Of a stretch of 6,040 bases of DNA, positions 1 to 6,009 are shown in pieces (position 1 is the stretch's first letter; every line of letters begins with the position of its first letter). This DNA is from Akkermansia sp. Lineage in GTDB: Bacteria; Verrucomicrobiota; Verrucomicrobiia; Verrucomicrobiales; Akkermansiaceae. Where the stretch lies: NCBI GenBank assembly GCA_020047775.1, contig JAIFNK010000157.1:1-6040 (forward strand). The letters run 5' to 3'. The notes under the pieces were generated by a model. The model was not told the origin of the DNA. It did no database searches and saw only the letters and a program-made list of their open reading frames with translations. The translations under genes were made by a program, and so were the position numbers.

Positions 1-737
1 TCGTCCTAACAATCTGCGGCCTGGGTGCGCCGTTCATCTACGCATGCCTCCCGGATCCCGTTCCGGCGGTGAAATCCACCCGCCACTGGCTGCATGTCCA
101 CCGCGAGGATTTCCCCGTCCTGCTGCGTGCGCTGGTGCCCACGCTCTGCATCGCGACCGGCGCCGGGCTGAGCATTCAGTTCCTCAACCTGTTTTTCAGC
201 AACGTCTATCAACTCGATCCGGCGCGTTACTCGGCGTTTGGCTCGGTGAGTTACGTGCTGGTGTTTTTCACCGGCCTGATCGTCCCGGAAGTGCGCCGCC
301 GCCTCGGCTGGCGCGGGGCGATCCTCGGCGTGCAATCGGCGGCGGTGGTCCTGCTGGCGCTGATGGGACTTACCGAGTTGTGGAAACACACCGGCTGGGC
401 GTTTCCCGTCGCCATCGTTTGTTTCATCTTCCGCCAGCCGCTCATGAACATGGCGGGCCCGTCCACCAGCGAGCTCTCGATGACCTACGTCGGCGAGCGC
501 AACCGCGAGCTGATGAGCGCGTGCAGCGGCGCGATCTGGAGCGGTGCCTGGTGGCTGGCGGCGAGGGTGTTCGAGGTTCTCCGCGCACATCAGCTGCCTT
601 ACTGGCAGATTTTCCTGGCCACCGCCGTGTTGTATTTCATCGGCACTTTCAGCTACCTCGTCCTGATCCGGGCGGTGGAGAAACGGGAGTCCAAGGAAGT
701 CACGCCGGACGCGAATCCGGAAGCGGGACTGGTGTGA
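1..737 (+). CDS. MFS-type transporter, C-terminal half (5' end outside window)
   Basis: The frame is open from the left edge (first full codon at base 3) to a TGA at 735-737, giving 244 visible residues. An internal GTG at 69 is possible as a start, but the frame continues upstream with a hydrophobic stretch (ICGLGAPFIYACLP), so I treat the gene as truncated by the window. Six further hydrophobic segments follow, starting at about RALVPTLCIATGAG, YSAFGSVSYVLVFF, WRGAILGVQSAAVV, WAFPVAIVCFIFRQ, MSACSGAIWSGAWW and WQIFLATAVLYFIG. A basic RRRLGWR loop sits between the second and third of these, as in the cytoplasmic loops of major facilitator proteins. This matches helices 7-12 of a 12-helix MFS permease in the inner membrane. 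The tail is charged and ends in EAGLV. The substrate cannot be told from this half. It is followed by a 226-base gap before the next gene, so co-transcription with the permease is possible but not shown. Confidence 0.72.
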   Translation, partial: VLTICGLGAPFIYACLPDPVPAVKSTRHWLHVHREDFPVLLRALVPTLCIATGAGLSIQFLNLFFSNVYQLDPARYSAFGSVSYVLVFFTGLIVPEVRRRLGWRGAILGVQSAAVVLLALMGLTELWKHTGWAFPVAIVCFIFRQPLMNMAGPSTSELSMTYVGERNRELMSACSGAIWSGAWWLAARVFEVLRAHQLPYWQIFLATAVLYFIGTFSYLVLIRAVEKRESKEVTPDANPEAGLV

Positions 738-775
738 ATAGAGGGCGAGACCGAAATTTTTGGTGTAGCCTGCGA

Positions 776-873
776 TCCCGGACTCGCCGGGAAAGTTTGG
801 CCAAAGGGAACGAGGCGGAGGCCGCTCTGCTTTGGCTTCCCTTTCGCTTGCGAGTCTGGAGACTCGCGTTCCC
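776..873. repeat. Intergenic composite of nested inverted repeats
   Basis: Several perfect inverted repeats lie in under 100 bases. TCCCGG (776-781) pairs with CCGGGA (787-792) across a 5-base loop. TTTGGCCAAA (796-805) is a perfect palindrome. AAAGGGAA (803-810) pairs with TTCCCTTT (837-844) and encloses a GCGG/CCGC hairpin (815-818 with 822-825). GCGAGTCT (850-857) pairs with AGACTCGC (860-867). GGGAACG (806-812) can also pair with CGTTCCC (867-873), bracketing the inner hairpins. There is no T-run, so this is not a standard intrinsic terminator. It could be a dispersed palindromic (REP- or MITE-like) element or a structured leader of the permease mRNA. Copy number elsewhere in the genome cannot be seen from here. 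Confidence 0.6.
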
Positions 874-917
874 GGGGCGCATCACCGTCACTGCGGTTCA
901 CTCGGGAAATACTCTCG

Positions 918-931
918 CGGAATTCATTCCG
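918..931. repeat. Short inverted repeat upstream of permease start
   Basis: CGGAAT (918-923) and ATTCCG (926-931) form a perfect 6-base inverted repeat with a 2-base centre. It ends 32 bases before the GTG chosen as the permease start. The position would suit an operator half-site pair, but the repeat is short and may be chance. Confidence 0.25.
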
Positions 932-963
932 TGCGGCACACATCTTGCACCCGGGAATTTCCA

Positions 964-2310
964 GTGTCCTCATCTCCTAACTCATCCCCCGGCCTGCTGC
1001 CTACCTTGGGTCGCTGGCAGGTTCTCTTCTACGGTCTCGGCTCCATGCTCGGCGCGGGCATCTACGCGCTCGTCGGCCGCGCGGCGGAGTCGCTGGGCAA
1101 CGCGGTATGGCTGGCGTTTCTCGCCGCCATGGTCGCCGCGCTGCTCACCGGTCTGTCGTATGCCTGCGTCGGCGGACGCTATGCCAAAGCCGGCGGCGCG
1201 GCCTACGTCACCCAGCGGGCGCTGGGCCGGCCCGCGATCAGCTACATGGTCGGCATCGCGGTGATGATGAGCGGACTGACAAGCATGGCCACCGGCTCGC
1301 AAGCGATCGCGGAGAATCTGGAAAAAGCCGTCGGCATGGCGCTGCCGATCAAGCTCGTGGCCATTGCTTTGGTGTTTCTCGTGGGGTGCGTGATTTACCG
1401 GGGGATGAAGGAAAGCATGTGGGTGAATGTCGTTTGCACGGTGGTCGAGGCGTCCGGCTTGTTGTTCATCATCGCCGTCGGCATGCGCTTCTGGGGCGGG
1501 GTGAATTATCTGGAAACTCCTGCTGATAGTAGCGGAATTGGCTCCGGCATCACGCTCGCACTCGTCCTGCAAGGCGCGGTGCTGATGTTTTTCTCGTTCA
1601 TTGGCTTCGAGGACATCCTCAACGTGAGCGAGGAGGTGAAGGACCCGAAGCGCGATGTCCCGTTCGGCCTCATCGGCGCGATGATCCTCGCCACGCTGAT
1701 CTACATGGCAGTGGCGATCACCGCGGTCTCCGTGCTGCCGTGGCGAGAGCTCGCCGCCAGCAAGACGCCGCTGATGGAAGTCGCGCACCGGGCGGCTCCG
1801 TGGTTCCACGGGATCGACCGCGTTTATCTGGGCATCACCATTTTTGCCATCGGCAACACCGCGCTGCTCAACTATCTGATGGGCTCGCGCCTGCTCTATG
1901 GCATGAGCCGCCAGGGCCTGTTGCCGGAAGCGTTGGGGAAAATCCATCCGCAGCGCCACACTCCGCACCGGGCGATCCTCGTGTTGTTCGTGATCGTCTC
2001 GCTGCTCATCCTGAGTGGCGGGGTGAAACCGCTGGCGGAAGCGACGGTGTTGCTGCTGCTGGTCGTTTTCACCCTGGTGAACGTTTCCTTAATCGTCCTC
2101 AAACGCCGTGAGGGAGAACCCACCGACGGCTTCGACGTGCCGCTGCTCGTGCCGATCTTGGGAGCGCTGGTCTGTACGCTGTTGGTGGTGGTGCGGGTGC
2201 AGGCGGCATTCACCGACCCGAAACCCGGAGCTGCGGTCGCGCCATTGATCGCGCTGGCGATTTTCGCGGTGAGCTTCGGACTCTATTTCCGGAGTAGGGT
2301 CAGTCGCTAA
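964..2310 (+). CDS. APC-superfamily amino-acid permease
   Basis: This is a 448-residue, 12-helix inner-membrane permease of the amino acid-polyamine-organocation superfamily, likely taking up an amino acid by cation symport or exchange. Helix 1 carries the unwound substrate-binding motif GSMLGAGIY (about residues 26-34). Helix 6 carries FFSFIGFED (about 209-217), followed by the family loop SEEVKDPKRDVP. Helix 8 runs into GSRLLYGMSRQGLLP. These blocks fit the cationic amino acid transporter/YhdG-like branch better than other APC groups; the exact substrate is not readable. I chose GTG 964 because homology-like sequence begins just after it (LGRWQVLFYGLGS) and the length fits the family. The frame is open back to a TTG at 832, but that extension is unlike protein and lies across the palindromic element. 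A weak GGGAA at 953-957 could be the ribosome site. No clear terminator follows. Confidence 0.9.
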   Translation: MSSSPNSSPGLLPTLGRWQVLFYGLGSMLGAGIYALVGRAAESLGNAVWLAFLAAMVAALLTGLSYACVGGRYAKAGGAAYVTQRALGRPAISYMVGIAVMMSGLTSMATGSQAIAENLEKAVGMALPIKLVAIALVFLVGCVIYRGMKESMWVNVVCTVVEASGLLFIIAVGMRFWGGVNYLETPADSSGIGSGITLALVLQGAVLMFFSFIGFEDILNVSEEVKDPKRDVPFGLIGAMILATLIYMAVAITAVSVLPWRELAASKTPLMEVAHRAAPWFHGIDRVYLGITIFAIGNTALLNYLMGSRLLYGMSRQGLLPEALGKIHPQRHTPHRAILVLFVIVSLLILSGGVKPLAEATVLLLLVVFTLVNVSLIVLKRREGEPTDGFDVPLLVPILGALVCTLLVVVRVQAAFTDPKPGAAVAPLIALAIFAVSFGLYFRSRVSR

Positions 2311-2342
2311 AACACATGGCTGACTCTTCATCTTGAAAATCC

Positions 2343-2662
2343 TCACGGATCCACCGTGATCCGCAGGCGCAGAAACAATCCGGCGGGCGGATTGAGCAGG
2401 CGCAGGGTGATGGTCTCCGCGTCGGTGACGGCGAGCACTCCGCTCAGGCCGCTGTTGGAAATCGACGGCCCTAAAACCGCCGGCAGGTTTGGAAGCACCT
2501 GATCCCGGTTTTGCCATCGGCTCCCTTCACGGCGACACTCACGTGGGTGAAGCGCCCGCCGAGCGCGACGGATCGGCGGCCATCCGCGTGGGTGACGACG
2601 GTCAAGTCTTCCGTCTCCCGACTCATCCGGGCGGCGATCCAAAAATTTTTAGGCTCGACGGA
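2343..2662 (-). pseudogene. Two-frame remnant of a minus-strand gene or genes
   Basis: Reading the minus strand, bases 2662-2471 give 63 residues without a stop, with an internal ATG at 2626. The stretch looks like real protein: VEPKNFWIAARMSRE, then DGRRSVALGGRFTHVSVAV, then GADGKTGIRCFQTC, ending at TAG. From about 2510 the neighbouring frame takes over with QVLPNLPAVLGPSISNSG, then TDAETITLRLLNPPAG and a final FLRLRITVDP before TGA at 2343-2345. The second part resembles the last strand of secreted Verrucomicrobial proteins. Neither part has a full-length gene: the first frame meets a TGA at 2663-2665 and the pilin gene begins shortly beyond. Either a one-base indel split one gene, or a deletion fused pieces of two. 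Alternatively the 51-residue ORF from ATG 2626 is a small intact protein. Family identity was judged by eye only. This accounts for most of the 381-base gap between the permease and pilin genes. Confidence 0.42.
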
Positions 2663-2691
2663 TCAGCGTAAATCCCATCTATCTGAAACAA

Positions 2692-3438
2692 ATGATTCGT
2701 ATATTTCCTGCAAAAAAGAATGGATTCACCCTGGTGGAACTACTGGTGGTCACTCTGATCATCACCGCCCTCGCCGCCCTCTCCCTGACCGCGGTCCCAC
2801 GCATGATGGCCAGTGCCCGAGCCAATGAATCGATGCAAAACCTGCGTCAGCTCGGACCATTGCTCTCCACCTATGCCTCCGATCACGCGATGAAACTGCC
2901 GCCAGCCAAGGCACCTGCCACCCAGCCCGATGGCACCACCGCGGATCTTCAATGGAACGAAATCTGCCTCGCTCTGCTCTACCCGGGCACCCCGCCCGCC
3001 GAATTCAAAACCAAGGCCTGGTGGGACCGGAACAAGACGATTTTGAGAAACCCGCTTTTCAAGGAAACCGCCACTCCACGAGGCTGGTCGCCTCTCAACT
3101 CCGGATATGCGATCAACGAAATGATCCCGGAAAACCTCGCGCTGGCGTCCACCGGCGTTGTCCCTCCCCATGACGAGCTCCTTGCCGTCAGCGTCCCGCT
3201 AGCCGCCATCGCCGACCCGGGCCGCACGCCGTTGATCGCACCCTGCGACGATTTTTTCTTCCGCTACGATGAAGCCCAGCTCAAAGACTTCAAGAGCGGC
3301 ACTCTCAAGGATCTCCTGAATGACGGCAAAGTCCCGGTCCTGTTCGTGGACGGCCATATCGAAACGATCAGCCCCGGCGAATACCTTCAACGGAGGCTGT
3401 TCCTCGTCCCAATCGCCCCAATCGTCCCGGCCCCCTGA
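2692..3438 (+). CDS. Prepilin-like (type II secretion pseudopilin G/H style) protein
   Basis: The 248-residue product starts MIRIFPAKKNG and continues FTLVELLVV, a class III prepilin leader. Prepilin peptidase would cut after Gly11, leaving Phe12 at +1 and Glu16 at +5. Residues 12-34 form the single membrane helix, followed by an amphipathic continuation (RMMASARANESMQNLRQL). The globular part contains a WWDRNK stretch near 110-115 and, near the C-terminus, FVDGH (218-222) followed by IETISPGEY. That DG-H block is common in the many stand-alone pseudopilins of Verrucomicrobia, Planctomycetes and Lentisphaerae. Cysteines lie at 92 and 185. The tail is proline-rich (LVPIAPIVPAP) and is encoded partly by a 9-base tandem repeat. 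No pilus or secretion assembly genes are nearby, so it is probably an orphan envelope protein. ATG 2692 has no clear Shine-Dalgarno sequence, but the leader length fits. The stop lies three bases from the converging rhaB stop. Confidence 0.88.
   Translation: MIRIFPAKKNGFTLVELLVVTLIITALAALSLTAVPRMMASARANESMQNLRQLGPLLSTYASDHAMKLPPAKAPATQPDGTTADLQWNEICLALLYPGTPPAEFKTKAWWDRNKTILRNPLFKETATPRGWSPLNSGYAINEMIPENLALASTGVVPPHDELLAVSVPLAAIADPGRTPLIAPCDDFFFRYDEAQLKDFKSGTLKDLLNDGKVPVLFVDGHIETISPGEYLQRRLFLVPIAPIVPAP
3407..3424 (+). repeat. 9-base tandem duplication in the pilin tail
   Basis: TCCCAATCG at 3407-3415 is followed directly by CCCCAATCG at 3416-3424, eight of nine bases identical. It lies in the coding frame of the pseudopilin and encodes the PI-containing pattern VPIAPIVPAP. 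It looks like a slippage product that lengthened the protein without breaking the frame. Confidence 0.5.
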
Positions 3439-3441
3439 GCG

Positions 3442-4926
3442 TCAGGCGGATTCGAGAATCGTCTTGAAACGTACCAGCGCCTTTTCCCAGGCTTCCGGGT
3501 TTTCCGGGGTGAACGTCTTGAATTCGAATGAGCGCCGAATCAGGTCCCGGCCCGCTTGGATGTCCGGCAGATGACCGGTGGCGATCATCTGGGTGATCAC
3601 GTTTCCGCAGGATGTTGCTTCCACCGGCCCGGCCACGACTTCGATCCCCAGCGCATCGGCGGTCGCCTGGCTGAGCAGCTCGTTTTGAATCCCGCCGCCA
3701 CCGGCATGAAGCCGCTCGAAATCCCGGCAGCTCAGCGTCTGGATCCGCTCGTAAACGACCCGGTACTTCAGCGCCAGCGAATCGGTGGCGACCCGCAGGA
3801 TCTCGCCGTTGTCGCGCGGCACCGGCTGCCCGGTTTTCTCACAGAAGGCCCGGATCTTGGCCGGCATGCGGCCGGGACTGGCGAAAGACGCGTCGTCCGG
3901 ATCGATGAACGCGGTGAAGGGCTTCGCGTCGCCCGCCAGCGTCGCCATCTCGGCAAAGCTCAGTTTTTCACCATCCAGCTCCCACTGCCGCTTGCACTCC
4001 TGGATCAGCCACAAGCCGGAGATGTTTTTCAAAAACCGCACGCTGTCGTTCACGCCCAGCTCATTGCAAAATCCGAACTCCAGCGCCTCCGGCGAGGTGA
4101 TCGCCTCGTCCTCCTCCACCCCCATGATCGACCAGGTGCCCGATGACAGCCAAAGACTTCCCGCGCCACTCATCGGTATCCCGGCGACCGCCGAAGCGGT
4201 GTCATGACTCGCCGATGCCACCACCGGGATTCCCGCCCGGCCGATGAACGCCGCCACCTCGTCACGGATCGGTCCCAGCACCGTTCCCGGCGCGACGATT
4301 TCGCCGAAAATCTGCCGCGGCAGTCCCAGCGCATCAATCACCCCCCAGGCCCACTCGCCGGTTGTCGCATCGATCAACTGCGAGGTGGAAGCCACGGTCC
4401 GCTCGACCGCCTGACGTCCGCTCAGCCAATATCCCAGCAGGTCCGGCACAAAAAGCAGCCGCCCGGCATTCGCCAGTGCCGGACTCCCCTTCCGCGCTTC
4501 CGCCAGCAGGTGGAGCGAGCTGTTATAGAAATTCGTCTTGATTCCCGTCTGCGCGTAAACCTCCGCCTCGGGTAGAATCGCATGCATCGCCTCCGCCATT
4601 CCTTCGAACCTCGGGTCACGATACTGATGTGGCATCCCCAGCAGTTCGCCGTTCGCATCGACCAGCCCGAAATCGCAGCCCCACGTGTCGATGCCGATGG
4701 AGACGATCGCCTCACCGTGGCGTTCCACCGCGCGGCGCAAACCTTCGAGGATCTCCCGATAGAGGCCGATGATGTTCCAGAAGGATCCGCCCGGCAGATC
4801 CGTCCCCGGATTGTCGAACCGGTGGATTTCCTCAAGCACCAGCTTGGAAAAATCCGTTTTTGCAGCGATGACGCGACCGCTGCCTGCTCCTAAATCAACT
4901 GCGATGAATACTTTTCCGGAAGTCAT
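3442..4926 (-). CDS. rhaB: Rhamnulokinase
   Basis: The 494-residue FGGY-family sugar kinase phosphorylates L-rhamnulose to L-rhamnulose 1-phosphate with ATP in cytoplasmic L-rhamnose catabolism. It is close in length to the E. coli enzyme (489). The N-terminal phosphate-binding block VDLGAGSGR is at 10-18, the rhamnulokinase-like sugar site GIDTWGCDFGLVD at 78-90, and SHDTASAV at 240-247 holds the expected catalytic Asp242. SSGTWSIMG (261-269) and AGGGGIQNELL (408-418) belong to the nucleotide-binding C-terminal lobe, and NISGLWLIQE (301-310) is a conserved helix of this subfamily. I chose ATG 4926, since the frame upstream adds 20 residues unlike the family and this start places the first beta strand (KVFIAVDLG) correctly. 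No Shine-Dalgarno is evident. No rhaA, rhaD or transporter gene is visible beside it; the upstream same-strand gene is an unrelated membrane protein. Fuculokinase or xylulokinase are less likely given the DTWGCDF and GGGGIQN blocks. Confidence 0.95.
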   Translation of the reverse strand: MTSGKVFIAVDLGAGSGRVIAAKTDFSKLVLEEIHRFDNPGTDLPGGSFWNIIGLYREILEGLRRAVERHGEAIVSIGIDTWGCDFGLVDANGELLGMPHQYRDPRFEGMAEAMHAILPEAEVYAQTGIKTNFYNSSLHLLAEARKGSPALANAGRLLFVPDLLGYWLSGRQAVERTVASTSQLIDATTGEWAWGVIDALGLPRQIFGEIVAPGTVLGPIRDEVAAFIGRAGIPVVASASHDTASAVAGIPMSGAGSLWLSSGTWSIMGVEEDEAITSPEALEFGFCNELGVNDSVRFLKNISGLWLIQECKRQWELDGEKLSFAEMATLAGDAKPFTAFIDPDDASFASPGRMPAKIRAFCEKTGQPVPRDNGEILRVATDSLALKYRVVYERIQTLSCRDFERLHAGGGGIQNELLSQATADALGIEVVAGPVEATSCGNVITQMIATGHLPDIQAGRDLIRRSFEFKTFTPENPEAWEKALVRFKTILESA

Positions 4927-4985
4927 GTGATCAATGGGCTGGACCCATCTTTTTTCAACACCCCGCCCGATGCAACCACCAATCA

Positions 4986-5006
4986 TCGGGAATCAGGAAA
5001 TCCCGA
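4986..5006. promoter_or_regulatory. Inverted repeat upstream of rhaB, possible operator
   Basis: TCGGGA (4986-4991) and TCCCGA (5001-5006) are perfect complements separated by nine bases. The centre is about 70 bases upstream of the rhaB start codon, a plausible place for a repressor or activator site. No regulator gene lies in the window to match it, and I could not identify a convincing promoter hexamer pair nearby. A weak stem-loop in the transcript of the upstream gene is the alternative. Confidence 0.3.
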
Positions 5007-5022
5007 CCTCCGTCCCCCCCAT

Positions 5023-5042
5023 GGAGGATTCTCCCCGCCTCC
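5023..5042 (-). terminator. Weak stem-loop just after the membrane-protein stop
   Basis: GGAGG (5023-5027) and CCTCC (5038-5042) can pair across ten bases immediately downstream of the TAG of the minus-strand membrane protein gene. The stem is only five base pairs and no T-run follows, so it would be a poor intrinsic terminator; transcription could run on into rhaB. Confidence 0.18.
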
Positions 5043-5951
5043 CTAGTTTTTCATTGGGGCCGCGAGGAAATAGATCTTCCGGCTGCTTTCATCGACATCG
5101 CACACATCGATGAACACCTCATCCTCACCCTCAGGGAGCTCGGTCATGGCGGGAGGCAGGACCCCCTTCTGCCAAACGATCCGCAGCGGGAATTTTCCGG
5201 TCATCCCTGCCGCCGGGGTACCGGCGGAACCCCAGGTGATTGTGCCCACTTCCAATCCGGAGTCGCCATCGCCGGCCGACATATATTCCGCGAACGAATA
5301 ACGGGGAGCCACAAAACCATAGTTGCCGGGCTTGCGAATTTCGATGGTTGCCTCGCTGCGGATTTCCCCGTCGACCACGGCCGCCTTGTCGATGGTGAAC
5401 TTGAACGCATCGCGATAGCAGAACGCGTCTCCGGTGAACACCGGCACCGCGATGAAGCCCAGCAGCGTGAGCCCACCCACCAATGCAGGAAGCACCGCGC
5501 GGACCAACAACGATTGCTCCCCTCCCCCCTTGCCCACCATCACCCACAGGAGACCAAGCACGTGGAACAGGATTACCAACGGCAGATAAGTCGACAAATC
5601 GGTGCGGAAGCCACCGTCCGGATAAACCACCAGACAAATCGAGACCAGCGCCAGCAGGACCAGCACCGGCAGCGAGTATGCCACCAATGCCCGCCTGACG
5701 GGAAGCTTGGCAAAAAAGCCGTAAGCCACCAACAGCAGCAGCCCGCCCCCGAATGCGGTCCACCAATGCGACATTGTCCAGATGAAGGCGGAGGGGATAC
5801 TTTCCGGATAAACCATCAGCCAGGCCCCCGCTAAAACGACAACGAACGCGACAAGCCAGCCAATCACTCCGATTCCAAAAAGTTTCGTAAATGCCGAATT
5901 CGCGAGGCTCTGGGGTTTAGCGGCTGATGGGTTGATTGTGGCGACTTCCAT
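5043..5951 (-). CDS. Unrecognised protein: five membrane helices plus soluble C-terminal domain
   Basis: I do not recognise the family. The 302-residue product has a short polar N-terminus, then five hydrophobic segments at about 25-47, 64-80, 88-110, 122-139 and 149-172. The last 130 residues (173-302) are soluble, starting after GDAFCYRDAFKF. This part alternates short polar and hydrophobic runs (SEATIEIRKPGNYGF, GLEVGTITWGSAG, KFPLRIVWQKG, DEVFIDVCDVDESS), which suggests a beta-rich domain. With an odd helix count the two ends should lie on opposite sides of the membrane. Cys178 and Cys284 might pair if the domain is periplasmic. I chose ATG 5951 because the frame upstream adds a basic, unlikely extension. 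No Shine-Dalgarno is evident. It precedes rhaB on the same strand with a 116-base gap, so shared transcription is possible but no functional link can be read. Confidence 0.8.
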   Translation of the reverse strand: MEVATINPSAAKPQSLANSAFTKLFGIGVIGWLVAFVVVLAGAWLMVYPESIPSAFIWTMSHWWTAFGGGLLLLVAYGFFAKLPVRRALVAYSLPVLVLLALVSICLVVYPDGGFRTDLSTYLPLVILFHVLGLLWVMVGKGGGEQSLLVRAVLPALVGGLTLLGFIAVPVFTGDAFCYRDAFKFTIDKAAVVDGEIRSEATIEIRKPGNYGFVAPRYSFAEYMSAGDGDSGLEVGTITWGSAGTPAAGMTGKFPLRIVWQKGVLPPAMTELPEGEDEVFIDVCDVDESSRKIYFLAAPMKN

Positions 5952-5993
5952 ATTCACTGAAGGATTTTGAGATATCGTGGGGCTTGATGGGAA

Positions 5994-6009
5994 GCACGAA
6001 AATATATTT
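5994..6009 (-). promoter_or_regulatory. AT-rich -10-like patch upstream of the membrane protein gene
   Basis: On the minus strand TATATT (6006 down to 6001) resembles a -10 hexamer and sits within the perfect palindrome AAATATATTT (6000-6009), an AT island in GC-rich surroundings. Transcription from here would give a leader of about 40 bases before ATG 5951. No good -35 hexamer is present at the usual distance, so this is only a candidate. Confidence 0.22.

Noticed and set aside
776..792. Hairpin after the MFS gene considered as an intrinsic terminator
   Set aside because: The 6-base stem is followed by AAGTTTGG rather than a T-run. It is better treated as part of the palindromic element.
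44..1264. Long plus-strand open frame of 406 codons
   Set aside because: It overlaps the transporter and permease in another frame, is rich in R, A, P and H with no domain-like pattern, and runs through the palindromic gap. High GC explains the absence of stops.
982..1968. Minus-strand open frame of 328 codons opposite the permease
   Set aside because: Composition is dominated by H, R, Q, A and D, typical of the antisense of a GC-rich membrane protein gene; the plus-strand frame has clear APC motifs.
2346..2363. Inverted repeat CGGATC/GATCCG 36 bases after the permease stop, considered as a terminator
   Set aside because: No T-run follows on either strand and the stem lies in the coding-like end of the minus-strand remnant; chance cannot be excluded.
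2638..2655. AAAAATTTTT palindrome upstream of the pilin gene considered as a promoter or terminator
   Set aside because: No matching -10/-35 pair at normal spacing and no GC stem. It may also belong to the coding-like remnant (PKNFW on the minus strand).
3556..4146. Plus-strand open frame of 196 codons opposite rhaB
   Set aside because: Antisense shadow of a well-supported rhamnulokinase; no recognisable protein pattern.
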